Assembly: GCA_964494475.1 (NCBI GenBank)
Contig: CAZBRS010000059.1
Coordinates: 1-35,750 of the forward strand
Direction: 5' to 3'
Origin: CAZBRS01 sp964494475
Lineage (GTDB): Bacteria; Myxococcota_A; UBA9042; CAZBRS01
Length of the DNA: 35,750 nucleotides
In this document: in pieces, positions 25,664 through 33,988 of the stretch
Numbering within the stretch: position 1 is the first letter of the stretch
Layout of the letters: the number at the start of each line of letters is the position of its first letter
The notes under the pieces: model-generated
Databases searched by the model: none
What the model was told of the DNA's origin: nothing
Seen by the model: only the letters and a program-made list of their open reading frames with translations
Position numbers and translations under genes: made by a program

Positions 25664-27463
25664 ATGAGCCGAAACACATTGAATTTACTTACGTTTGTCG
25701 CGACGTTGCTGGGCCTCGCGGGCTGTGGGTTCGAGATCACGGGCCGCGACCGGATCGGCGTGCACCTCTCTCCCGACGCGGTCGCGCCCAACGACCAGGC
25801 CGGCCCCCCGGACGCGCAGGACGACCCGGCGGCTCCGCCCGACACCGCGACCGACCCCGGCGCCGATCCCGGCCCCGACGCGCCCGACCCCGACGAGGTC
25901 GAGCCCGACACGACCGCGCCCGATCAGGACGGCGACGGCGTACCCGACGCGGCCGACCTCTGCGACGGCACGTGGGACCCCACCAACCTCGACGCCGACG
26001 GCGACGGCGCGGGCGACGTGTGCGACGAGTGCCCGTTCGTGCACGGCAACAAGCCGTGCCCCTCCACGTGGAACGCCGACGCGCTCGCCGGCCGCTGGAT
26101 GGCCTGGCGCTTCACGGCCACCGCGGTCGGCAGCTCGGCGCCCCTGCTCCGCGACTTCGTGGCCATCGAGCCCCTCGAGGTCGGCAAGGCCGGCTTCTCG
26201 GTCAAGCTGGGCGCCGAACTGCAGAACGTGGGCGCGGGGTCCATCACCTCCGAGGGCCTGGTCTGGCTGCAGCTCGGCGGGTCCGGCGTGCCGGTCGGCG
26301 CCTTCCAGGGCGTGGTCTCGCGCCTGGGCGACAAGCTCTTCCTGCAGCGCGTGGCCGAGGGCGTGGCGGGCGCTGAGGTGCTGGTGCTGCTGCGCCAGCC
26401 CACGGGCGGCCTCGACGCGCACCTGAAGGCGCTGCCGCCGGCCCAGGGCGAGCCCTACGTGCTCACGGGCCTGCTCCTGACCGAGGGACCCGCGGGCGCG
26501 TCGGCCGCGGGTCTGCTGCAGACCGTGGCGTTCGGCGCGCCCGTGGTGAACGCGCTGCCCTTCACGCTCGGCGAGGAGGGAGGGCTCGAGCCCGACCGGA
26601 TCGCGCTCCTGCAAGAGGGCCTCACCGGCAGCCTGCGTCTCGACGTGACGAACCTGGCCGTCAAGCTGCCCCAACCCGAGAAGCTCACGCTCCCCCTGAA
26701 GATCACCGACGAGACGGGGGGGCTGGTCACCCTGGCGGCCGAGGCCGACGTGACCCTGGAGGGCGCGTTCTCGTACTTCGGCGAGCTCGCGCTCTTCCTC
26801 GGCCGCAAGACGCTGGCCGGGGTCGACCTCACCTTCGTGGTCGTGCTGCAGCGGGTCCACCGCAACCCGGCCGCGCCCGAAGACCTGGGCCTGCCCTTCT
26901 ACCGCCTGGGGGTCAGCTCGGCGACGGCCGGCGACCGCGTGCGCTCGGCCCTGGTCGATCCGAACGGCGCCACCGCGCTCGACGTGCTCGACCTCGTGGC
27001 CCGCGGCGTTGGCGCCGGCTCGATCGGCCCGGCCCTCTGCCACGCCGAAGCGCCCGCCTACTGGTCTTTCCAGGCCTCGCGCAATCCCCACGGGCACGCC
27101 ATCGAAGACGTGTGCGTGGGCACGGGCGCCGACGGCACCGGGGCCGTCAAGGGCTTCGCCCACGCCTGGATGGGCGCGGTGACCTGGGGCAACTTCCCCA
27201 CGCTCGCCGACGTGGGCGTCGGGCTCTTCTCGGCCCACGCCGACCTGTACGTCACGCTCAAGGCCCAACCGGGCCTCGTGTTCTACGCCCGCGCCCCGCA
27301 GGATCTGGGGGGAGTCTTCGAGCACTACGACGCCGACCTCGACGGCTTCGCCAGCGTGGGCGGCACCTCGCTCACCGACTGCGCGCCGTTGCTCGGCGTG
27401 CTCGAGCGCGACAAGTGCCCCTGCGTGATCGCCAAGAAGGAGTCCGACGATGGCTGCCCGTAA
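25664..27463 (+). CDS. Lipoprotein with thrombospondin type 3 calcium-binding repeats
   Basis: 599 residues from ATG 25664 with GGGAG upstream. The signal peptide ends in a perfect lipobox LAGC (Cys21). An Asp/Pro/Ala-rich spacer runs from about 40 to 86. Residues 87-124 hold two TSP3-type repeats (DQDGDGVPDAADLC, then DADGDGAGDVCDEC), whose Asp-rich loops bind calcium. The larger rest (about 130-599) is a beta-rich domain with phrases such as TITSEG, LQLGGSGVPVGAFQG and ADVTLEGAFSYFGEL; no family is recognised. It ends with a Cys-rich tail (RDKCPCVIAKKESDDGC). In Gram-negatives TSP3 units often link an anchor to a functional domain on the cell surface. It overlaps the next gene by 14 bases. 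Confidence 0.85.
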   Translation: MSRNTLNLLTFVATLLGLAGCGFEITGRDRIGVHLSPDAVAPNDQAGPPDAQDDPAAPPDTATDPGADPGPDAPDPDEVEPDTTAPDQDGDGVPDAADLCDGTWDPTNLDADGDGAGDVCDECPFVHGNKPCPSTWNADALAGRWMAWRFTATAVGSSAPLLRDFVAIEPLEVGKAGFSVKLGAELQNVGAGSITSEGLVWLQLGGSGVPVGAFQGVVSRLGDKLFLQRVAEGVAGAEVLVLLRQPTGGLDAHLKALPPAQGEPYVLTGLLLTEGPAGASAAGLLQTVAFGAPVVNALPFTLGEEGGLEPDRIALLQEGLTGSLRLDVTNLAVKLPQPEKLTLPLKITDETGGLVTLAAEADVTLEGAFSYFGELALFLGRKTLAGVDLTFVVVLQRVHRNPAAPEDLGLPFYRLGVSSATAGDRVRSALVDPNGATALDVLDLVARGVGAGSIGPALCHAEAPAYWSFQASRNPHGHAIEDVCVGTGADGTGAVKGFAHAWMGAVTWGNFPTLADVGVGLFSAHADLYVTLKAQPGLVFYARAPQDLGGVFEHYDADLDGFASVGGTSLTDCAPLLGVLERDKCPCVIAKKESDDGCP

Positions 27464-30400
27464 CCCCCGCCGCGTGCGGCCCGTCCTCGCCCTCGCCCTG
27501 CTGCTGATCGTCGCCGCGTGCGGACCCTCGGCGAGCAGCGGCTCCGATGCCGTGCCCGCCGACGCCGACGCGGGTGACGCGCAGGTCTCGGACGTGACGT
27601 TCCAGAAGGTCTACTGCCAGACCGACGACGAGTGCCGCGACGCCATCAAGGCCGACACCTGCGGCACGGTCATCTGCCAACTGCCCGCGGGAGTGTGCGT
27701 GCTCACGGCGGGCCCCGACGCCGTGCCCTGCGACGACGGCGACGCCTGCACGGTGGCCGACGCCTGCGCGGCCGGCCGCTGCTCGGGCGCGCCGCGCGCC
27801 TGCGCCGACGCCAACCCCTGCACCACCGACACGTGCGACGCGGCCACGGGGTGCGTTCACGGGCCCGTCGACGGCGGCGCCTGTGACGACGCGAACCCGT
27901 GCACGCCGGCGTCGACCTGCGTGCAGGGCGCGTGCCAGGCCAGCCAGAACGAGTGCACTTGCGCCGACGACCTCGACTGCGAGCTCTTCGACGACGGCGA
28001 CCGCTGTACGGGCGTGCTGGTCTGCGCGACGGGCGCCTGCGTGCTGGCCGCGGGCTCCATCGTGACGTGCGACGCCTCGCTCGACACGGCCTGTGCCCGC
28101 AACACCTGCGACCCGGCCGTGGGTGCGTGCTTCCGACAGCACCTCGCGCTCGGCGCCCCCTGCGACGACGGCGACGCCTGCACGGCCGACGACGCCTGCG
28201 TGAACGGCCTCTGCCGTGGCGTCGCGCCCCTCGACTGCGACGACGACAACCCCTGCACCTCGGACTTCTGCGACAGCACCAAGGGCTGCTCGTACGTGTA
28301 CAGCACGCTGCCCTGCGACGACGGCGATCGCTGCACCGTGGGCGACCGCTGCGACTTCGGCCAATGTGTCGCGGGCGCGCGCTACTGCGAGTGCAGCACC
28401 GACGCCGAGTGCGACGCCATCGCGGGCAAGGGCCCCTGCCTCGGAACCTACACCTGTGGGCCCGACGACCTCTGCTACCTCGTACCGGACAGCGTGACCT
28501 TGTGCCCCGAAGCGCCCCCCGGCTCGTGCACGGCCAACGTCTGCGACGCTGCCAACGGCGGCTGCGCGCAGGTGGCGCGCGCCGACGGAACGCCGTGCGA
28601 CGACGGCGACGTGTGCACCCGGAACGACGCCTGCGAGCTCGGCGCCTGCGTAGGGCAGGCCCCGGTGCTCTGCGGAGACGGCGACGCCTGCACGGCCGAC
28701 GGCTGCCAGCACCCCTACGGCTGCGTCTTCGACGCCGAAGACGCGAACCTCGCTCCTTGCAACGACGGCAACTTCTGCACCGGGGGTGAGTCCTGCCTGC
28801 ACGGGCAGTGCCTGGGGGCGGCCAGCGCCTGCGAGTGCTTCGCCGACGCCGACTGCGGCGCGCACGAAGACGGCAACCCCTGCAACGGCAGGCTCGTCTG
28901 CTCCAACCAGCAGTGCGTGGTCGACCCGGCCACCATCGTGGTCTGCACGACGACCTCCGACAACCCGTGCGTCGACGTGGCGTGCAACCCGTCCACGGGC
29001 ACGTGCGAAGCCGTGCTGGCCGACGAGGGCGCCGCCTGCGACGATCGCGACGCGTGCACGACCCACGACCGCTGCGTCAACGGCACGTGCTCGGCGGGCG
29101 ATCCGGTCGAGTGCGTCTCGACCAACCCCTGCCGCCAGGGCTACTGCAACGCGAAGGCGGGCTGCGTCTTCACGTTCAAGTCGGGGCCGTGCTCCGACGG
29201 CGATCCGTGCACCGCGGGCGACATCTGCTCGGGCGGCGTCTGTCTCGGCTCGCGCCAGGTCAACTGCGAGGACGGCGATCCCTGCACCGCCGACGCCTGC
29301 ACGAAGAACGAAGGCTGCACGAACGAACCCCTGGGCGCCTTCTGCGACGACGGCCTGGCCTGCTCGGCCTTCGACGTCTGCCACAGCGGTCGCTGCGTGG
29401 GCGGCCCGGCCCTGGCGTGCGACGACGACAACCCCTGCACCGCCGACGCGTGCTCCGAGAGCGGCGGCTGCTCGCACCTCGACCTGACCGCGGCCTGCGA
29501 CGACGGCAACGGCTGCACCGCCGGCGACACCTGCGCCAACGGCGCGTGCGTGTCGGGCGCCCCCTGCGTGGTCGACTCCGCGCTCGACTGCGCCCTGCCG
29601 CCCTACGACGACGGGAACCCGTGCAACGGCCGCCTCAAGCTCGACGCCGGCGCCGGCACCTGCGTGCCCGACCCCTCGACCGTGCCCTCGTGCACGCCCA
29701 CCGGCTCCGAGCCCGTGTGCCTCACGACCGCCTGCGACCCGGCCGACGGCGCCTGCCGCCTGCTCCCGGCACCGGACGACACGCCCTGCGACGACGTCGA
29801 TCTGTGCACCGCCAACGACCGCTGCGTCCAGGGCGCGTGCACGGGCGAGCCCGTCAACTGCGAAGACGGCGACGTGTGCACCGACGACGCGTGCGATCCC
29901 GAGAGCGGCTGCAGCCACGCGGCCAACGCTGCCGTGTGCGACGACGACGACTTCTGCAGCGTGTTCGACTACTGCTTCGAGGGAGCCTGCGTGTCGGGGC
30001 CCCGGCTCTGCGACTGCACCGACGACCTCGACTGCGAGGTGGTCGACGACGGCGATCGCTGCAACGGCGGCTTCGTGTGCCGCGACTTCGCCTGCGTGTT
30101 CGACGACGCCAGCGTGGTGTCGTGCGACACCTCCGGCGACACGCTCTGCCTGCGCACCAGTTGCCAGGCCGCCAGCGGGCTCTGTGCGCTACTGCCCGTA
30201 CCCGACGGACGACGCTGCGACGACGGCGACGCCTGCACCGTCGACGACACGTGCGTCAACGGCCAGTGCCAAGGCACGGCCGGCGCGTGCGACGACGCCA
30301 ACCCCTGCACGGCCGACGGCTGCGACCCCGGCACGGGCTGCACCCACGTCGTGCTCGCGGCGGCGACGTGCGACGACGCCAACCCCTGCACCGGCCCCGA

Positions 30401-33260
30401 CTTCTGCCAGGCCGGCGCGTGCGTCGGCGCCTGGAAGAGCTGCGACGACGGCAACGCCTGCACCGCCGACTCGTGCGACGTCGCGACCGCGGGCGGTGAC
30501 CCCTGCCGCCACCAGGCCCGAACGGTCGGGACCCCCTGCACCGACGGCAGCGCCTGCACGGTGGGCGACACCTGCACCGCCGACGCCGCCTGCCAGGGCC
30601 AGGCGCTCGACTGCGACGACGCCAACCCCTGCACCACCGACGGCTGCGACCCCGACACCGGCTGCACGCTGGCGCCCAAGGCGGACGCGACCGACTGCAC
30701 CGCGTTCTTCGGAGCGGCGTGCGTGACCCGGGCCGAGTGCCGTGACGGCAAGTGCCTCCCCGTCGTCCCCACCACCTGCGACGACGCCAACCCCTGCACG
30801 GCCGACACGTGCGATCCCACGACCGGAGCGTGCTCCCACGTCAAGGCCGCCGTGAACGCCCCCTGCCCCGTCGTGGGGGCGTGCTTCTCGGGCGGCCGGT
30901 GCAACCTCGACGGCGTGTGCAAGGGCGTGCCGCTCGACTGCGGACCCTCGAGCAACCCCTGCCGCAGCCGGGCCTGCGACCCCGCCGACGGCGCGTGCAA
31001 GGAGACCGCGCTCGCCGACGGCCTGCCGTGCACGCTCGACCAGCCCTGCACCGACGGCGGCGCCTGCGCGGCCGGCGCCTGCGTTCCCAAGCCCCGCGCG
31101 TGCCCGCCGCCCGACGACGCCGCGTGCCAGGACAGCTTCTGCGACCCCGACCTCGACGCCTGCACGGTGAACGAACGCGTGGCCGCGTGCGACGACGGCG
31201 ACCCCTGCACCGTGAGCGACGCCTGCGTCGCCGGAGCCTGCGCCCCGGGCGCGCCGAGGGCCTGCGCCTCGGCCAACCCGTGCGTGGTGGCCGTGTGCAA
31301 CCCGGCCACCGGCGCCTGCGAGGGCCAGGCCCTCAGCGACGGACAGGCGTGCGACGACGCCAACCCCTGCACGGCCCAGACCGCTTGCCAGGCCGGCGCG
31401 TGCGTGGGCGCCTGGCAGCGCTGCGACGACGGGCTGCTGTGCACCAACGACTTCTGCGATCCCTCCCTCACGGGGAGCGATCCCTGCCGCCACGAGCCCG
31501 TCGACGCCGCCTGCGAAGGGCCCAGCACGTGCTTCGTGGGCGCCTGCGATCCGACGGCCGTCGGGGCCGACCCGATCTCGGGCTGCGTCCTGGCGCAGCT
31601 TCCCCTCGGCACGGGCTGCGACGACGCCAGCGCCTGCACGCTCGACGACGCATGCACCAAGCAGGGCGATTGCCAGGGCGCGCCGATCTCGTGCGACGAC
31701 GGCAACCCCTGCACGCTCGACTCCTGCGCGGCCGCGACGGGCTGCGCCCACGTGCCTGCGGAGCGCGCGACCCCCTGCGAGGCGTCCGACGGCCTCGCGT
31801 GCGTTCGAGGCGACACGTGCCAGCCCGACGGCACCTGCCTCGAGGGCTCGTACGACGAGTGCGCCTCGGCGGTGGGCGACGCCGGCTGCCTCGGCGCGCC
31901 CAACGGCACCCCGTGCGACGACACCCGGCCCGACACGGCGGGCGACCTCTGCCTGTTCGAGGCGTGCCACGGCTTCGTGCGCTCGGTGTCGACCGAGGCC
32001 TCGGTCTTCACGGGCGCGTCGTCACGGAGCGGCGAACCGCTGGTACACTTCTCGGCCGCGACCTCCGTTGGCGAGATGCCCGGGGGCGCCCAGGTCGCCG
32101 GCGACGTCGCGAGCGGTGACCTCGCGTTCTCGACCGAGGTCGGCTCGGCCCGCGGGGTCCGGTACCTCGGGCTTGCCGACCGGCTGCTGATCGGCGAGGG
32201 ACGCGCGCTCACGTTCCGAGATCCCTCGGGCCAGTTCCTCCCGGTCGAAGACCAGCTGCTCGAGGCGACGGTGACCTCGGTCACCGGATGGTCCGGAGCC
32301 CTGGGGCTCGAGGACCCGGACCGCTCGATCACCCACGTGCTGCTGGCCGGCCACTCGGGCGCCACCCTGCAACCCTGGAGCCGCCGCTGCAGCAGCGAGT
32401 TCCTCTCCGCGACGTCCCTCACCTCGTGGAGCTGCACGCCGCTGCCCCTCGACCTCACGGGCTTCGCGGGCTACACCGAGGCCCACGTGAAGCTCGGCCC
32501 CCTCTCGGCCCAGCTGTCGGGCGTCGACGTGGCGGGCGCGGTGACCGCCTGGCCCGCCCGCCTGGCAGGCTCGTACAACTTCGGCGACCAGCGCGCGACG
32601 CTCTTCTTCGCCTACGACCACGCGGCCGCCACATGGCGCCTGGAGAGCGCCCTCGAGGTGCCCGTGGGCCAGGTGCCCCCGGTGATCGAGGCCCTGCGCC
32701 TGGGGAGCCGCCCCACGACCGACGGCCGGGCCGAGGTCGCGCTGGCTGCGGGGTCGTTCGCGTCGGCGTTCTTCTTCGACGGCGGCGCGTGGAGCCCCGT
32801 GACCACGTGGCCCGCCGGTTTCCCGCAGGCGGGCGCCGAGTCCCTGGTCACCTTCCGCGCCATCGCGCTCTCGCCCCAGAGCCCCTCGGGGGGTGACGGG
32901 ATGGCGGCGCTGTTCGGCGAGGTCTCGCGGCGACGCCCGGCCGACCCGACGACCGAGGACGCCAAGGAGGTGTTCGCCATCACCTGGCACCTGGCCTTCG
33001 ACGAGGCCACCGGTCGCTTCGCGCTCACCCAGCCCCACCGCCACCTCGTCTCGTTCCCGAGCGCCGAGGCCTGCCGGTTGACCACCGGACAGAGCGCCGA
33101 GACCGACGAGCGCCTCGAATCGTTCGACGAGCTGAACGGCCCGTCCGGCGAAGTGCGCGCCGTGCTGTCGGGCACGACCCGCACGAGCAACGCCGGTCAG
33201 TGCCTTCCCAAGGCCCGGGCGGTGGCCTGGTGGATGTTCTTCACGCCGACCCTCCCCTGA
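27450..33260 (+). CDS. Giant Cys-rich lipoprotein with slime-mould-type repeats
   Basis: 1936 residues. ATG 27450 with AAGAAGGA upstream; lipobox IVAAC (Cys24). From about residue 50 to 1500 the protein consists of some 30 short units with the patterns CDDGDxCTxxDxC..GxC and CDDxNPCTxxxC....GC, as in Dictyostelium CTDC repeats. About one residue in seven is Cys, so heavy disulfide bonding is expected; the periplasmic or surface location fits. Higher-order copies of about 145 residues start at 169, 313, 461, 706 and 854, and each contains CNGRLVC-like and VVxC-type markers. Residues from about 1511 to the end are Cys-poor and beta-rich (VHFSAATS, ATLFFAYDHAA, WWMFFTPTLP). It probably forms a long stalk with a globular tip. 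Asp-rich loops may bind calcium. Function unknown; adhesion is plausible. Confidence 0.9.
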   Translation: MAARNPRRVRPVLALALLLIVAACGPSASSGSDAVPADADAGDAQVSDVTFQKVYCQTDDECRDAIKADTCGTVICQLPAGVCVLTAGPDAVPCDDGDACTVADACAAGRCSGAPRACADANPCTTDTCDAATGCVHGPVDGGACDDANPCTPASTCVQGACQASQNECTCADDLDCELFDDGDRCTGVLVCATGACVLAAGSIVTCDASLDTACARNTCDPAVGACFRQHLALGAPCDDGDACTADDACVNGLCRGVAPLDCDDDNPCTSDFCDSTKGCSYVYSTLPCDDGDRCTVGDRCDFGQCVAGARYCECSTDAECDAIAGKGPCLGTYTCGPDDLCYLVPDSVTLCPEAPPGSCTANVCDAANGGCAQVARADGTPCDDGDVCTRNDACELGACVGQAPVLCGDGDACTADGCQHPYGCVFDAEDANLAPCNDGNFCTGGESCLHGQCLGAASACECFADADCGAHEDGNPCNGRLVCSNQQCVVDPATIVVCTTTSDNPCVDVACNPSTGTCEAVLADEGAACDDRDACTTHDRCVNGTCSAGDPVECVSTNPCRQGYCNAKAGCVFTFKSGPCSDGDPCTAGDICSGGVCLGSRQVNCEDGDPCTADACTKNEGCTNEPLGAFCDDGLACSAFDVCHSGRCVGGPALACDDDNPCTADACSESGGCSHLDLTAACDDGNGCTAGDTCANGACVSGAPCVVDSALDCALPPYDDGNPCNGRLKLDAGAGTCVPDPSTVPSCTPTGSEPVCLTTACDPADGACRLLPAPDDTPCDDVDLCTANDRCVQGACTGEPVNCEDGDVCTDDACDPESGCSHAANAAVCDDDDFCSVFDYCFEGACVSGPRLCDCTDDLDCEVVDDGDRCNGGFVCRDFACVFDDASVVSCDTSGDTLCLRTSCQAASGLCALLPVPDGRRCDDGDACTVDDTCVNGQCQGTAGACDDANPCTADGCDPGTGCTHVVLAAATCDDANPCTGPDFCQAGACVGAWKSCDDGNACTADSCDVATAGGDPCRHQARTVGTPCTDGSACTVGDTCTADAACQGQALDCDDANPCTTDGCDPDTGCTLAPKADATDCTAFFGAACVTRAECRDGKCLPVVPTTCDDANPCTADTCDPTTGACSHVKAAVNAPCPVVGACFSGGRCNLDGVCKGVPLDCGPSSNPCRSRACDPADGACKETALADGLPCTLDQPCTDGGACAAGACVPKPRACPPPDDAACQDSFCDPDLDACTVNERVAACDDGDPCTVSDACVAGACAPGAPRACASANPCVVAVCNPATGACEGQALSDGQACDDANPCTAQTACQAGACVGAWQRCDDGLLCTNDFCDPSLTGSDPCRHEPVDAACEGPSTCFVGACDPTAVGADPISGCVLAQLPLGTGCDDASACTLDDACTKQGDCQGAPISCDDGNPCTLDSCAAATGCAHVPAERATPCEASDGLACVRGDTCQPDGTCLEGSYDECASAVGDAGCLGAPNGTPCDDTRPDTAGDLCLFEACHGFVRSVSTEASVFTGASSRSGEPLVHFSAATSVGEMPGGAQVAGDVASGDLAFSTEVGSARGVRYLGLADRLLIGEGRALTFRDPSGQFLPVEDQLLEATVTSVTGWSGALGLEDPDRSITHVLLAGHSGATLQPWSRRCSSEFLSATSLTSWSCTPLPLDLTGFAGYTEAHVKLGPLSAQLSGVDVAGAVTAWPARLAGSYNFGDQRATLFFAYDHAAATWRLESALEVPVGQVPPVIEALRLGSRPTTDGRAEVALAAGSFASAFFFDGGAWSPVTTWPAGFPQAGAESLVTFRAIALSPQSPSGGDGMAALFGEVSRRRPADPTTEDAKEVFAITWHLAFDEATGRFALTQPHRHLVSFPSAEACRLTTGQSAETDERLESFDELNGPSGEVRAVLSGTTRTSNAGQCLPKARAVAWWMFFTPTLP

Positions 33261-33274
33261 ACGACGGAGCCCCC

Positions 33275-33988
33275 ATGCCCTCTTTGTCCATCGTCATCCC
33301 GGCCTACAACGAAGAAGCCACGCTCGAGAAGCTGCTCGCCCGCGTGGAGGCGCTCGACATCGACAAGGAGATCCTGGTGGTCGACGACGGCTCGCGCGAC
33401 CGCACGCGCGCCATCCTCGAAGGCTACGAGGGCCGCCCCGGCTATCGCGTCTTCTTCCAGCCCCGAAACCGGGGCAAGGGCGCGGCCATCCGGCGCGGCA
33501 TCGCCGAGGCCGGGGGCGACGTCGTGGCCATCCAGGACGCCGACCTCGAGTACGATCCCGCCGAGCTCCCGCGCCTGGCCCGGCCCATCCTCGACGGCCG
33601 GGCCGACGTCGTCTACGGCGCGCGCTTCATGCCGGGCGAGCGCCGCGTGAACGCGCTGATGCACACGATCGGCAACCGCGGCCTGACGCTGCTGTCCAAC
33701 GTGTGCTCGAACCTCGACCTGAACGACATGGAGACCTGCTACAAGCTCTTCCGCCGCGACGTCGTGCAGCGCCTCCGGCTCGAGAGCGAGCGCTTCGGGA
33801 TCGAGCCCGAGCTCACCGCCAAGCTGGCGAAGATCCCGGCCCTGCGGCTGTACGAGATGCCCATCTCGTACAACCCGCGCTGGTACGACGAGGGCAAGAA
33901 GATCGGGTGGAAGGACGGCCTGCAGGCCGTGTGGTGCATCGTGAAGTACAACCTCCTCACGTCGGAGGACGAGGCCTTCCGATCGTGA
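33275..33988 (+). CDS. Family 2 glycosyltransferase (polyprenyl-phosphate sugar transferase-like)
   Basis: 237 residues from ATG 33275, with GGAG upstream and 14 bases after the giant lipoprotein gene. GT-A fold motifs: LSIVIPAYNEEATLEKLL, EILVVDDGSRDRT, RNRGKGAAIRRGIAEAGGD, and the metal-binding QDADLEYDP. The further motifs GARFMPGER and DMETCYKLFRR, with FGIEPELTAKLAK, are typical for the DPM1/GtrB-like branch, which puts a sugar from a nucleotide donor on a polyprenyl phosphate. No C-terminal membrane segments are present, so it is a peripheral cytoplasmic enzyme. Its product could feed a GT-C enzyme such as that at 3021, but the two are far apart. It overlaps the kinase start by four bases. 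Confidence 0.9.
   Translation: MPSLSIVIPAYNEEATLEKLLARVEALDIDKEILVVDDGSRDRTRAILEGYEGRPGYRVFFQPRNRGKGAAIRRGIAEAGGDVVAIQDADLEYDPAELPRLARPILDGRADVVYGARFMPGERRVNALMHTIGNRGLTLLSNVCSNLDLNDMETCYKLFRRDVVQRLRLESERFGIEPELTAKLAKIPALRLYEMPISYNPRWYDEGKKIGWKDGLQAVWCIVKYNLLTSEDEAFRS

Noticed and set aside
27600..31950. Periodic DNA pattern that could be taken for a CRISPR array or satellite
   Set aside because: The period follows codons of Cys-rich protein repeats in one open frame of 1936 residues, and the units are degenerate; there are no constant repeats with unique spacers.
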